A stretch of DNA of 64,000 bases, from assembly GCA_022457065.1 (NCBI GenBank), contig JAJGBQ010000002.1:2418001-2482000 (forward strand), read 5' to 3'. Positions 23,080-35,937 of the stretch are shown here, in pieces. Origin of the DNA: Curvularia sp. ZM96 (Eukaryota; Ascomycota; Dothideomycetes; Pleosporales; Pleosporaceae). A model generated the notes under the pieces. The model saw nothing but the letters and a program-made list of their open reading frames with translations. It searched no databases and was not told where the DNA came from. Every line of letters starts with the position of its first letter. Position 1 is the first letter of the stretch. The position numbers and the translations under genes were made by a program.

Positions 23080-23199
23080 TCCTCCCACACTCTCCCACGC
23101 TCCCGCACATACACCTACACGCACCTCGTCCGCCGCCACTCTCCGCCGACGCAATCCCCAGTGCCCGCTGACCCTCTGGCCCTCGTCGCTGTCCGCCCT

Positions 23200-23240
23200 C
23201 GTCGCTTCGCTTCGCCTCGTCTCGCCTCGCCTCGCTCTGC
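23200..23240. repeat. CTCGC/TTCGC pentamer tract
   Basis: Tandem pyrimidine-rich pentamers (CTTCG, CTCGT, CTCGC) just upstream of the adenylate cyclase coding region. CT-rich tracts before start sites are common in fungal promoters. Confidence 0.7.
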
Positions 23241-23506
23241 TTTGCCGTGCCCTGTCTGCCTCTCCGTCTCCGCCTCTATCTCCGCCTCTGCTGCCGCTGC
23301 CGCTGCTGCTTCTGCCGCCGCCGCCCATGTCCACACCTCCAGCTGCTGTCCCGCCTCGATGAAGCAGCCGTCCTAGGCACCTCTGCGCAAGCAGCCTCCC
23401 TTCACCACCCTCCCCGCCAACCGTCGCTGCGCCTGCGCCTGCGCCCGCGCCCGCTTGTCACGACCCAGATCCTGCTGCTACTGCTGCTGCACACCCCGCC
23501 GTGACC

Positions 23507-26500
23507 ATGACGAGGAATGAGACGGTCGGCCGCCATGCTTCGATAGAGAGCTCGTGGAGCTCGCGCTCCGGCGACACAATACGTCCCTATGGACGCGCCG
23601 GTTCGCTGAGGGGCACGCCCGTCACCGTCAAGACGGACAAGACCCTCAATTCCAGGTACGTGATCTCTTTCCATCCCCTGCACAGACACCATCCATGTCT
23701 CGCATCCATTATCCCAGTCTCGCTGCCCGACGCGCATCGCCACTCTGCAGCTCCCGCTCTGCTGACACACCCGTCTGATTAGTGCTGAGAGGGAAAGCGA
23801 CATCTCCCCCGGCACCGTCCCTCCAGCGCCTCCACCCAAAGACCCCTCGCACCGACCATGGAAGCCTTCCCATAGGGAGGGCGCTGCTATGAGCCCGTTT
23901 GGAGAGCATCGAAAACAGCTGGCTGTGCTAGAGACCTCTGGAGGACGAGTGCCCTCCATATCGCGAAACCCCCCGACGGCTTCGAGCTCTACCCAAGCCA
24001 CGCCCTGGTCCTCTGCTCCCAACGGCGGAAACAACACCAACAACAACATGGCCAATGGCGTGTGGAGCAGCTTTTTCAACGATTCGAATGAAGACGTTTC
24101 GCAGCCCTCACCGGGCTTCCGCCCAGGAACCAGCAGCCGCGAGGATAGCATGGGCTTCCCATTCAAGGACGACCGACGGCCTTCGGTAGCCAGCGCCACC
24201 ACTGTTAGTAGCACCGGATCCAAGTCGAGTATTGGCAGGGGATTCCACAAAAGACTCCAGAACGTATTTGGCGAGGACTTTCCTGCTGATGGACGCCAGA
24301 ACTCGGACACCAGCTTGAACATGCCCTACGGGGCCGACTCGCAGCCTCCCCGCGGACAGCGCAATCGTGGCAACTCCCTCAACAACACCATTGGCAGCAA
24401 CCACCACTCCCGACCGACCTCGCCTACCAGTTCGCGACCTCGCACACCGCAGGCATCCTCTGAAGTCACCCCATGGGAGTTTCAAGACGCAAAGGTGAGT
24501 CTCAACATGAGCTTGTCAAGCTGCTGCTTCAACAAGGTCACGGTTTTTACCTTGACCCTGCCACTTCGTTCCTCTGCTCCTTCCATGTCATCTCGCGCCG
24601 ATCTCGGCCATGGAATCGCTAACTCCCTAACAGGACATGGCTGGGTTGTCTGAGAACGGCCGACGTCGTTCGTCCGAGCAACATTCAGCCAAGTCCGGTC
24701 GATCGCATCATAAGCTTCACGTAAGACTGCCGGGAACCACCAGTCACCGACACAAAGGCAGCAAGGAAGAAAACAAGGCACCGGACGGACGAGCTGACAA
24801 CACCCAGTCCTATGCTCTACGGCCTACTACCAGTCGCGAAGACTCAATGCAGAGTGCCCGCTCAAATCAGCCCTCGGCCCTCGGCGCAGCCTTTGCTTCC
24901 AAGTCGAGTCTTCTGGGCCGTCCATCCAGCCCTACACCAAGCTCATACTCGGATATGACTCGAGAGGACAAACTAGCGCAACGGTCACCTAGTGCCAGCA
25001 AGCCAGCCCATGGATTCTTTGCACGTCTGCGGGGCAAGGACAAGGCGGATCGGACGGTGCAGTCGGACAGCCTCAAGAACTTGACCGCCTCCGGAACTGC
25101 CTCGGCCACCTCGTTGAACCCATCCATTGCCTCTGCCCGACTTGCGAGACCGGAACCCTCTCCGCAGGTGAACATGGCTAAACGCCAAGCCAACAACAAT
25201 GTCGCCGACGACAAGTCAATATCCAAGGAACATAAGGGCAAGGCCCCTCACCACCGTTTGCCTACCTTTAGGAAAGAGAAACGCGCACCAACAAACGAAC
25301 CAACTGGCCGGGATCCCAATGAGAACATCGCCAGTACAGCAGGCAACGATGCCGTCTTCTTCTTGGACAGAAATCTGGATGATATGGAGGGCATTGTCAA
25401 TCTACAGCAACAACCGCCGATGACGCCGCCGGTTGGAGAGTTGCAAAAACAGCCGGTTGTTCGCGAAGATGTCGTAATCCCACCAGAGGACGATGGCACT
25501 GCTGCTTGGGATGCACCCGATTCTTGGGCTGTGAAGCGTACAAAGGACGAAGTGGAGAAGCCGGCTGACGTCGAGGACGTTCCTACGCCTTGCAAGGAAG
25601 AGCACGACAACAAGACGTATTGTCTGCGCATATTCAGGGTTGATTCGACTTTTGCAACACTCTCGGCTACCCTGAATACCACCGTGGCAGAGATTATTCA
25701 GATCTTGGGAAAGAAGACGGTGTTACAGGACGAACTGGACAATTACCATATCGTGATGCGCAAGCATGACACCTCGCGGCAACTCGATAGCAGTGAGCGT
25801 CCGCTGCTCATACAGAAGCGACTGCTGGAGATGGCCGGATACACGGATAAAGACCGCCTGGAAGACGTCGGCCGCGAAGACAATAGCTATCTATGCAGAT
25901 TTACTTTCCTCCCCGCCAAGATGAGTGGATATTCGAGTCTAGAGCGGGATCCTGGCTTCAGCAAGATGCAAAAATTCAGCCACATCGATCTCCAAGGCCG
26001 CAATCTGATTACCATTCCTATCACACTGTACCAGAAGGCGACCGAGATAATATCGCTCAATCTCTCCCGTAACTTGTCATTAGACGTTCCTAGGGATTTC
26101 ATACTTGCCTGTACCAACCTGAGAGAGATCAAGTACACTAGCAACGATGCCAGACGATTACCCCCTAGCATTAGCCTCGCCAGCCGATTGACAATGTTGG
26201 ACATCTCGAACAATCGATTGCAGTCGCTCGATCGAGCTGAGCTGTACAAACTGCAAAGTTTGCAGGGTCTTCGGCTTTCAAACAACGGACTCACGCGGCT
26301 ACCGCCTTATTTTGGGCAATACCGGGCACTTCGCAGTCTGAACCTGAGTTCCAACTCGTTGAACGAATTCCCCGACTTTCTGTGTGAAGTCCGCACACTT
26401 GTAGACCTCGATATCAGTTTCAACTCAATCTCCAGCTTGCCCAAGATAGGCCAACTGACCTGTTTGGAGAGGCTCTGGGCAACCAACAACAAGCTAACCG

Positions 26501-29500
26501 GTAGCTTTCCGCCAACGCTTAGCAACCTAGTTAATCTTCGGGAGATTGACGTGCGGTTCAATGCGCTTAACAGCATGGATGTCATGTCCCAGCTGCCGCG
26601 GTTAGAATACCTCATGATCGGCCACAACTCGATTTCAGCCTTCGAGGGCTATTTCCCAAAGATCCGGGTGCTGCATATGAACCACAACCCTGTGACACGG
26701 TTTGGTCTCACACAGCCGACGCCGTCGTTGTCTGCACTCAACCTTGCGTCGGCAAAATTGGCCCAGCTACCTGACGATCTCTTCTCCAAACTCACCGGTC
26801 TCACCAAGTTGATTCTTGACAAGAACCACTTCACTTCGATATCAAAAAACATTGGAAAGCTGTACAGACTGGAGCATTTGAGCATTGCGCGGAATTCCCT
26901 AGACGTGTTGCCTGCAGAGATTGGGCGGCTCGTTGAGCTCCGCTATCTGGACGTGCGAGAGAACAACCTTAGTGTACTCCCCCAAGAGTTATGGTACGCA
27001 CGTCGGCTGGAAACGCTTAACGTATCCTCAAACGTTCTTGACGCGTTTCCCAAGCCAGGTGCGGCGCCTCCTCAAGTGGCCAATGGTGAGCAGGCTCAAA
27101 CAGATGGGCCGCCTACAGCTACACCAGCCTTGAGAGGTACCCGAAGTTATGAGGAACTAGGCAAGCTGGAAGATTTCCAAAATCGCCGACCCAGCCAGGC
27201 ATCAGGCGGCCTCACCGTTGGCTCGCCTGCTCCATCAAATCGAAAGGGATCTATGGCCTCGTACAACTCAGCGAGTACGGCGCGCAAGCCATCAACAGCT
27301 TCTCGTGCGCCGACCGAGGGAACCGTGACCCCCGTGTCTCGGAAGGACTCCAGCCTAAGCAGTCGCATGGTGACCACTTTTGCAGGCTCCCTCAGACATG
27401 TGTTTCTAGCTGACAACCGCCTCAACGACGATGTCTTTGACGAGCTGTGTCTGCTCCCTGAACTGCGAATCGTGAATCTGGGATACAACCTCATATACGA
27501 CATACCGCCCCGCACCATTCGTAGATGGCAGCATCTCACTGAGCTATATCTGTCTGGCAATGACCTCACATCCTTGCCGGCAGAAGACCTCGAGGAGGTT
27601 GGCTCGCTCAAGGTACTCCACATCAACAACAACAAATTCCAGGTCCTGCCTGCCGAGCTCGGCAAGGTTGCGCAATTGGCTGTTCTCGACGTCGCTAGCA
27701 ATTCGCTCAAATACAACGTCTCAAATTGGCCGTATGATTGGAACTGGAACTGGAACCACAAGCTACGATACCTGAATTTGTCTGGCAACAAACGCTTGGA
27801 AATCAAGCCCAGTGGATCGTACAGCGGAAGCGGTGCGAGCATGCGTGAAGGACGTGACCTTACGGACTTTAGCTCATTGATCAACCTACGAGTGCTTGGT
27901 CTGATGGATGTTACAATGATGGTACCTTCGGTTCCGGAGCAATCAGAGGACCGAAGAGTTCGAACAGCAGGCTCGGCTGTCGGCACGATGGCGTACGGTA
28001 TGGCAGATTCGCTGGGCCGCAACGAACACATCTCTACTATGGACATGGTAGTGCCCCGCTTCCGAAGTCATGACGATGAACAGCTATTGGGGCTGTTCGA
28101 TGCACAACCACTTGCTGGAGGCGGCTCTAAAATCGCCAAGTACTTGTACGACAACTTCAAGAACCGATTCGCCGATGAGCTCGAGCGTTTGCGACCACAG
28201 GAGACTCCCTCAGATGCTTTGCGACGGACCTACCTGGGTCTCAATAAAGAATTAGCCACTGCCGCTAACCAAGCGCTCGATAAGAACGCCTTCACGTCAC
28301 CGAGCCAACAGCGAGGTTCGGTGCCTGAGCTTAGTGACGATGATCTGACTTCGGGAAGTGTGGCAACTGTACTGTTTCTGAAAGAGATGGAACTTTACAT
28401 ATCCAACGTCGGCGATGCGCAGGCACTCCTTATCCGGTCTGAAGGAGGACACAAGATTCTGACACGGAAACACGATCCCGCCGAGCCAGGAGAGAGGGCC
28501 AGAATACGAGAGGCTGGAGGATTTGTCTCGCGCCAGGGCAAGCTGAACGACGTCCTCGAGGTTTCAAGAGCCTTTGGGTATGTGCAAATGTCACCATCAG
28601 TCATTGCCTCACCTCACATTCTCAACCTGACCCTGGGCGATACTGACGAGATGGTGTTGGTTGCTTCTCGAGAGCTTTGGGATTACCTCACTCCAGACTT
28701 CGCTGTTGATGTTGCGCGGTCCGAACGCAATGATTTGATGAGGGCTGCTCAGAAACTGCGTGACCTGGCCATTGCTTTTGGTGCTACGAACAAAATTATG
28801 GTCATGTTGCTTGGAGTCAGTGACCTGAAGAGCAAACAGCGTGCCCGATACCGCACACAGAGCATGTCTTTGATTCCTGCTCCTGGTGCCGATCCTGATT
28901 GGGGAGCGTCCCGCAGGCGTGGAAAGAAGGGTAATCTTGTTGGTGATTCTAAACTGGCGCGACTTGACAATGAAGTGGATGCGCCAACAGGAGAAGTCAG
29001 TTTGGTCTTCACTGATATCAAGAACTCGACAATATTGTGGGAGACATACCCAATCGCCATGCGATCCGCCATCAAGATGCACAACGAGCTTATGCGCCGA
29101 CAGCTGCGCATCATTGGAGGCTACGAAGTCAAGACAGAAGGCGATGCATTTATGGTTGCATTCCGTACTGTAACCTCGGCGCTGCTCTGGTGTTTTACTA
29201 TTCAAAGCCAGTTGCTCGAGGTTCAGTGGCCTCAGGAGATCTTGAATAGTGTGAATGGACAGGAGGTTGTCGATGCAGATGGTAACGTCATCTTCCGAGG
29301 TCTGTCAGTGCGAATGGGTATCCATTGGGGTACGCCGGTGTGCGAAGTCGATCCTGTCACCAAGCGTATGGACTACTTTGGACCCATGGTCAATCGTGCC
29401 TCGCGTATCTCATCCGTCGCAGATGGAGGTCAGATCACTGTCTCATCTGACTTCATTGCCGAGATTCAACGCCTCCTCGAGACGCACATCGAAGGCGACC

Positions 29501-30196
29501 GCAATAATTCAGCAGGCTCCGATGAAGCTTATGGCGACGACTTGAACAGCCAGATGATTCGGGCCGAACTGCGCTCCCTCAGCAGTCAGGGTTTTGAGGT
29601 CAAAGACCTAGGTGAACGCCGTCTCAAGGGTCTTGAAAACCCTGAGTACATTTACCTCATGTACCCACACTCGCTCGCCAGCCGTCTCGCCGTGCAGAGA
29701 CAGACAGATCCAAAGCCCGCCGATCCAAAAGCCGAGGCTACAGTTGGGCAAAAGATGGCCGGCAGTCAGCTCACTATCGACACGGAGGATGTTTGGGATC
29801 TCTGGAATATCAGTCTTCGCCTGGAGATGCTTTGCAGTTCTCTTGAGAGTCCGGGCTGTGTCGAGTTGAAGCCTCCTGAGACGGCACTGTTAGAGAGGAT
29901 GAAGAGTCGGGGCGGAGAAATCACAGATCGGTTCTTGATAAACTTTGTGGAGCACCAGATTTCTAGGATCGAGGTAAGTCGTTCGAGTGTTCCAAGACGG
30001 GGCGTTGAGATACTAATGATATTCATAGTCGTGTGTCAACACGCTCGCCCTGCGCCATCGAATAAGGCCATTCGGCTCTGCACCTCTGCTTCAACAAGCT
30101 TGCCACATGGGTGACATCTTCGCTGAACTGGAAGCCAAGCTGAAGAGACTAGAGGAGTTTGAACGAGGTGCTATCGAAGGAATGGCACCCTCGTGA
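23507..30196 (+). CDS. Adenylate cyclase (Cyr1 type, RA-LRR-PP2C-cyclase)
   Basis: Exons are 23507..23655, 23783..24494, 24634..29973 and 30029..30196, totalling 6369 nt or 2122 residues. After a disordered Ser/Pro-rich N-terminal 600 residues come, in order: a Ras-association domain (about 614-717), a long leucine-rich repeat array (about 733-1090, resuming about 1210-1377 after a Ser-rich insert), a PP2C-like domain (about 1433-1673), and the class III cyclase domain (about 1740-1970). The cyclase domain carries the metal-binding tract VSLVFTDIKNSTILWE and KTEGDAFMV. The C-terminal tail ends after a short coiled segment (LEAKLKRLEEFE). The enzyme makes cAMP from ATP at the plasma membrane under Ras/Galpha control and drives the PKA pathway that governs growth, conidiation and infection structures in fungi. 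The start is the ATG that opens the first exon, ending at donor GTACGT. All four exons join in phase. Confidence 0.95.
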
Positions 30197-31278
30197 GCAT
30201 CTCGACGTGGAACATTGCGCACGCTGCACACAGCCACCCCAACATCCATGATCGCCAAGCGGTCTACGCGAAAAAGGTGAAACGCAACGACGACGACATG
30301 TACACATCATGGCCATGATCAGTTGCACCCTTGCCACTACTACATTTTCCTTTATCCTAATCGAACAGCCCCATGTTTTTTTTTTCTTTCTCTCCGCTGT
30401 TCGTTCCTTGGGTGTCTCTCACAAACAGTTTCTGAGACGGATCCAAGGGGAAAGGGGAAAAGAAAAATACCTTTGTATCATACCATACCTTAGCACACAC
30501 TCGTATACGCACATATATACGCACGCATACCGCCCTGGAGGCGTGACGGTTCTCCGAGAAACCCAATATGACAATGTCATTATCGTTACCATTGCCATTA
30601 TCATCATCACTACTACTACTATTATCCAACGCATTCTCTGCGCGCGGAATTTTGGGGCCTCACGGTGTCGAAACTGGCTTTTCTGGCGTTTCATTCTTGG
30701 ATTGTTTTTTGGGGGGAGGTCGCTGGCCCTTGAGGCTTAATTCCTTTGTTCGGCGAGGCTTCTGTTCTGTCTTTCTCTAGCGAGTGGGTGCACTTTTTCA
30801 AAGGGGAATCGTGTGTGTGCGACAAGGGGGGCTTGTTTGTGCGTTTACGAAATGCCCTGTTTAAGTGTACCTCTTTTTCACTTTCGTCTCTTTCTCTCTC
30901 TAGGACGCTTGTTATCTGCTGGCTTTTTTTGTATGTGTATAGCGTATGTGTGTCTGAGGAAATGAGTGAGCGAAGGAATGAGTACGTGTGCCGCGTTGTG
31001 CGTGTGTATGTACCGTACATTATTCTTTTTCTTTTTTACTCGTATAAAATCCGTATAGTGGAGATGGGATCTCACTAGGTGAAAATGGACTACCTTCCTT
31101 GGGTGTTTTTACGTACAATCTTTTTTTTAGGTATTATATGGGATGTTGAAATAAAAAATATGCTTTGTTCACATAGATATGTATCAACATATGTGTAGAT
31201 ATACATACACGCCATCTACTCTACAGACCCTTCATATTTTTAGCAATCGAGATACGGGGGAAGAAAAGTTTGACCCTT
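30197..31278. other. Spacer between convergent adenylate cyclase and PsuG-K genes
   Basis: T-rich tracts, a short (ATC/ACT)n stretch near 30597-30630 and a plus-strand AATAAA at 31150-31155. The small open frames have no motifs. It probably contains the 3' UTRs of both convergent genes. Confidence 0.5.
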
Positions 31279-33830
31279 TCACATCTTCGCCAGCACGCCC
31301 CTCAAACTCTGCAACTCGGGACTAACCGCCTCGCGGCTCTGCAGACTCAATGCCGCAGCCCGCTGAGCAAACCCTACAACATCCTGAATGCGTTTTCCAT
31401 GGCTAAGTCCATGGGCCAAAGCACCGCAAAAAGTATCGCCAATGCCATTCACACTCACCACTTCCTCGGGCGAGAGTATCTTTTCCACGGGGAACAGTCT
31501 TACGTACAGTCCTCCGACGCTTGATTGCGCGTCAGGAGCACTATTGCGTGCGAGTACAAACTGGCGCTCGGCCTCTGAGTGCAGTTCAGGCGCGTCGGCG
31601 GCAAGAAGCTTAGTCATGAGAACGCCTTGGGGACCGAGTTTGGTCAGTATGGTGGGGAGGAAGGGGAGAAGCTTGATGGCTTGCTGGGGGATGCCTTGGT
31701 CGACTACGTCACTGCCTACAGTGACAGCTAGCGGTACGCGTAGGCCGCCGTTAGGGATGCCTAGTGCGTCAATGACAGCAAACCATTCAGGGCTGTCAAA
31801 GTAACCAGATTTATGGGCGTGATCATGCAGAGCGCTGAGTTCATACGTGTTTGGCGTCGTGATGTCTGCTAGCGGAGTGGGGAAAACGGTCGGAGTGGTT
31901 TTCTGCGGAAAGATTCGTAAGGCTTTGGCCGTGGAGACGGGCTCGAAAATGGTGGTCGTGTTTGCCTGTCGGGCAGCTTGCAGCCAGATGTGCAGGGCCG
32001 TCGAGGACCAGTTTGCATCCGCGACGAATGCTTTGGGTGCGCTGGAAGCGTTGGTGATCATGGTGTTAGCTATTTGGCGAATGGCGTCATCGGATATTGT
32101 CTCCAGAATGGACATGTCTGCCATGGCCATGGCAAGATCTTTGTTCGTGTTGTTGATGGCAACGTATTGTGCTGTCCTGGAAGGTGCAGACAGTGTCTTG
32201 ATACCAGAAACCGACATGCCTTCGTCTTGCAGTTGACCTAAGGCAGCACGGCCGCTAAGATCGTCACCCACGGCGCTGTGCAATCGGACAGACGAACCCA
32301 GAAGATGGGAGGCTTTGGCAATATTGTGAGCTACACCTCCGATTGTTTGAGTTATGACAGCAGGATTTGACGTATGCGGCAACGGATCCGTCTGGTTTGC
32401 AGAGGTTGTCAAAGGAGCAAAATCACATGAAAAGTCTACTGCGAGAGCGCCTGCTACAACAATATCGGCAGCTTGCTGGTCTTCAGACTGAGATGAGATA
32501 CTGGTGGCAGGAGTGGAAGGAGGTTCAGAAGGCGATAGAGATGCATTGCGCAGCCGCTCTTCTGCGGTAGAAGCCGGACTGGACTGAAGAGGTGTGAAGT
32601 AAGAAGTACGTCTAGGATACTTACATCAGCGCCAGTCTGCTATTGAGCAACAAGAGTGCCGGCTCACCCTTGGGCTTCTTGTTGCTTTGCTTCTAGAATG
32701 GCGAGTTCCCGTGCCACAATGGCTGCTCGCCTGACGTTGGACTCGATGAGTGCCCTGTTGGCGGGAATGCTCTTGCCATTGGTAAGCTCCTTGATCTTGG
32801 CCAGCACAAAGGGTGTGTTGTCTTTGCCTGAGATTTTTGCGGCATCGGCTTGTCGCAAGGCTTCTTCGATAACCACGTCCATTTCTTCCTTGGGTATAGC
32901 AAACTCTGTAGGAACAGGGTTGGCGAAGACAAGACCAGATGAGATTTGGAGTGTGTGTTGTGCATCTGATTAGTGTTAGTGGCGTTCGTCAGAACAAAAG
33001 CTAGCACTCACGTATGATAGCAGCCGCTTCAATCTCATCTGCAATTGTCACAGGACTCTTGACCCCACTGTCTCTCGACCAGAAGGCGGGAAAGTCTACA
33101 TTTCCCTTGCGTCCGTCGGCGAATGTGCCTACTCCCACTCCCTCAGTTTCAAGGTACTCAATGGTGCGCGGTATGTCAAGAAAGCTCTTGCATCCACTGG
33201 AAACTACCGTAACTGGTGTTCTCCCGAGCTCCGTCAGATCGGCGGAAATGTCCATGCTCGACTCGGCACCCCGGTGGACACCACCAAGACCACCTGTGCC
33301 AAATACCTTGATACCGGCGAGGTGGGCCAGCAGCATGGTTCCAGATATGGTTGTGCCTCCATTGAAGGACTTGTTGGTGAGTCGCGTGCCGCATACATAG
33401 CCGAGGTCGCGGCGCGAAAGCTTCAGAGTGTTCGCCTGTCCAGCAGAAGAAGCCAGCCTGATGAGCTCCTCTGGACTCAAGCCTACACGTGCCACGCCAT
33501 CCAGAATGCCTATCGTAGCCGGGATGGCACCATTTGTTCGGACTACGCTTTCGAGAAGCGATGCGAGAGCCACGTTGTCGGGGTAAGGGAAGCCTGAACC
33601 ACGGATTAGCTAGATCTAAAAGCATCCATTTCCTGAGTCTCCTCACCATGGGTATAGATGGTCGTCTCCAGCGCAACGACGGGCTTGTTAGAATTCAAGG
33701 CCTCCCGGACCTCTTCCGAGACACGAAAGAAGCCATTGTTGGTCAAATGGCGCCTCCCCGATGCTCTGGCGACCGCAGAACAAGTCGCGGATATGTGCGG
33801 TCTTCGGAGCGATCTTGCCAACAGCCTCAT
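31279..33830 (-). CDS. Bifunctional pseudouridine-5'-phosphate glycosidase / pseudouridine kinase
   Basis: Exons are complement(31279..32578, 32668..32965, 33012..33593, 33647..33830), totalling 2364 nt or 787 residues. The N-terminal half is PsuG/indigoidine synthase A-like: VVALETTIYTHGFPYPDN, then GTRLTNKSFNGGTTISGTM, then the catalytic-lysine region VVSSGCKSFLDI, then GTFADGRK and PVTIADEIEAA. The C-terminal half is a PfkB-family kinase: GALAVDF, TIGGVAHNIAKASHLLG, and the ATP/catalytic signature VNGIGDTFCGAL with the expected Asp. Together they phosphorylate pseudouridine and split the C-glycosidic bond to uracil and ribose 5-phosphate, salvaging RNA-derived pseudouridine. Fused PsuG-PsuK proteins are known in eukaryotes. 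The N terminus (Arg-rich, MRLLARSLRRPH) resembles a mitochondrial presequence, which is inference. The last intron (32579-32667) has two candidate acceptors 5 nt apart; only the downstream one keeps the frame. Confidence 0.9.
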
Positions 33831-34012
33831 GGTTGTGTCTGGAGGGGCTTTTGCGGAGGAGCTATGGAGGGGTGGTGGAGCTTTGGCGGTTCACGCACAG
33901 ACGCGGAGGTGCCAGGAACTCCGAAGAGAACACGACGCAATAGCCGCCGCGTACGCAACCGTCGACCAACACCAACTTGATACATGACTGGATAGCTTGA
34001 CTGCTATTCGCA
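33831..34012. promoter_or_regulatory. Bidirectional promoter PsuG-K / OST1
   Basis: Only 182 bp separate the divergent start codons. It contains a minimal upstream ORF (Met-Thr-Gly-stop, 33984-33995) on the OST1 strand, 17 nt before the OST1 ATG. Confidence 0.65.
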
Positions 34013-35555
34013 ATGAGGTCCATCTCCCTCACAAGCTGCATAGCAGCTCTAGCAAGCTTCGCAGGCGCCGAATTGAACCTTTCCCAACCACTGGCATCCA
34101 AGCAAGTGCTGCCCAGCACATTCACTCCACCCCAGGTCTTCAAGAATGCCAATCTGGTCCGCACTACCAACCTTGACAAGGCCTACGCGCGGGAGACGAT
34201 CAATGTAATTATTGAAAACATTGATGGAAAAGCGCAGTCGGAATATTATCTCCCTTTCGATTCGAGCGTGCTATCAAAGGTTGGCGGGTTCGAGGTCAGG
34301 GACAAGAAGGCAGCCGACAAGGACCCCTTCAAGGTCGAGGTGGTAGGATTTGATGCGGAAAGGTGTGTACAAATGGCGGAACCGGTTATGAAATGGCACC
34401 ATGGCTAACAGGAATAGCGCCGTTGAATTCTACAAGATCCACCTCCCTGTACCGCTCGCTCCCAAGGCGCAACAAACCCTCAGCATCTCCTACTCAATCC
34501 TCTCCTCACTCAAGCCGGTCCCCGCGCAGATCGGCCAATCCGAGAAGCAGTACCTGCAATACGACTTCAGCGCATACGCACCCTCGGCCTACCTGACGGA
34601 GAAGCAGCGCACCAAGGTCAAGTTCCCTAACAGCGATGTGCCAGACTACACGACTCTCCCTGCTGAGCTCAATGAGGAACAAAAGGCCGACCCACAGAAG
34701 CAAGGTTCTACTTTCACATACGGACTCTACACCAACGTGCCAGCTGGTGCTCAACAGCCCGTAAGCGTACGATATGAATTCACAAAGCCTGTCACACACT
34801 CGACCCGTTTGGAGCGCGATGTCGAGGTCTCGCACTGGGGTGGCAACCTGGCTTTTGAGGAGAGATACTGGCTCGTCAACCAGGGCGCGGGACTGAAGAA
34901 CCACTTCTCGCGCGTTGAGTGGCAGAGGCAATCCTACATGAACCAGCCCTCCTTTGCTGTCAAAGGCCTTGTCCTTCCTTTGGCTCCTGGATCCGTGGAC
35001 CCCTACTTTACCGATGACATTGGCAATGTCTCAACCTCCAGGTTCCGCCCCGGCCAAAAGGAAGCCTTGTTGGAGTTGAAGCCCCGTTATCCCGTCTTCG
35101 GAGAGTGGAAGTACAGCTTCCGCGTTGGCTGGAATGCTGATCTGTCTTCATACCTGCGCAAGCTCTCTACTGGTGAGACCTATGTGCTGAAGGTTCCTTT
35201 CCTCGAGGGCCCCCGCTCACTTGAGGGCATTTCCTATGGCCGCGTTGAGCTTCGTGTCATTCTTCCCGAGGGCGCTACCAATGTCAAGTTTTCGACTACC
35301 GTCCCTATTGTGGCTAGCGAGACTACTCTGCACAAGACTTTTATGGATACTTTGGGCCGCACGACACTTGTTTTGACTTCTATCAACCTGGTGGATGAGT
35401 ACAGGGGCCGCGATCTGATCGTCACATATGATTACCCCTGGACTGCGGGATACAGGAAACCTGCCGTCATTTCCCTGGGCATGTTCGCCATATTTGCTGT
35501 TACATGGGTATTGGGCAGCATCGACACGAGCATTGGTAAGAAGAAGACAGCGTAG
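34013..35555 (+). CDS. OST1: Oligosaccharyltransferase subunit OST1 (ribophorin I)
   Basis: Exons are 34013..34362 and 34412..35555, totalling 1494 nt or 497 residues. An N-terminal signal peptide (SISLTSCIAALASFAGAEL, cleavage near residue 19) is followed by the ribophorin I luminal domain, with TRFERDV-like tract STRLERDVEVSHWGGNLAFEERYWL and RVEWQRQSY. A single C-terminal membrane helix (about 470-490, VISLGMFAIFAVTWVLGSI) ends in a short Lys-rich cytosolic tail (GKKKTA). Ost1 is a structural subunit of the ER oligosaccharyltransferase that transfers the dolichol-linked glycan to Asn-X-Ser/Thr. The 49-bp intron has a clean GCTAAC branch site. The start is the first ATG with a signal peptide. 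Confidence 0.95.
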
Positions 35556-35937
35556 AGTGTAGACGAAAGAGGAGGCCGATGTGTACGAGGATGTGCAATG
35601 TTATGATACGAGGAGGAAAGAAAAGTCCTGGGATCGAAGCCATGGGGTTAGCTTCGAGCGCGGTTCAGCACTGTTGGAAAGGGAGCGAGCATTGCAATGT
35701 TTTTGTCATCATGTAACAAGAATCAATACCGGAGTTCAATTTCTTCAATTTAAAGGGTATCACGCGCCAACTTCCATACAAAAGGAAACATACACAACAC
35801 GTGCCTAGGCCCGTCACACTGACCACCCATACCAACCATTAGTCCCTGATCCGCTCAAACATGTCGGTCAAAAACAGGAAGAGAGAAAGAAGGAGAAAGA
35901 GACGTTCCAAGAAAACCACTGTCCCCCACTCTTTCAA
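35556..35937. other. Spacer between convergent OST1 and RapZ-like genes
   Basis: About 380 bp of 3' flanking sequence for both genes. No motif or RNA gene was seen. Confidence 0.5.

Larger units (their letters stand above)
21786..23506. other. Leader and promoter region of adenylate cyclase
   Basis: 1.7 kb between the NAF1 stop and the cyclase start. The right half is C-rich and A/T-poor, so long frames are open in all three plus phases at once (for example 22698-23376) and on the minus strand. That shows composition, not coding. It holds a CATGCC repeat, a CGCACGTA-like repeat and a CTCGC-type tract (listed separately), and probably includes a long 5' UTR with several upstream ATGs. Confidence 0.6.

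Noticed and set aside
22698..23376. Three overlapping plus-strand frames of 157-215 codons
   Set aside because: All phases are open together because of C-rich, TA-poor composition. They have no motifs and are repeat-derived (CATGCC, CACA).
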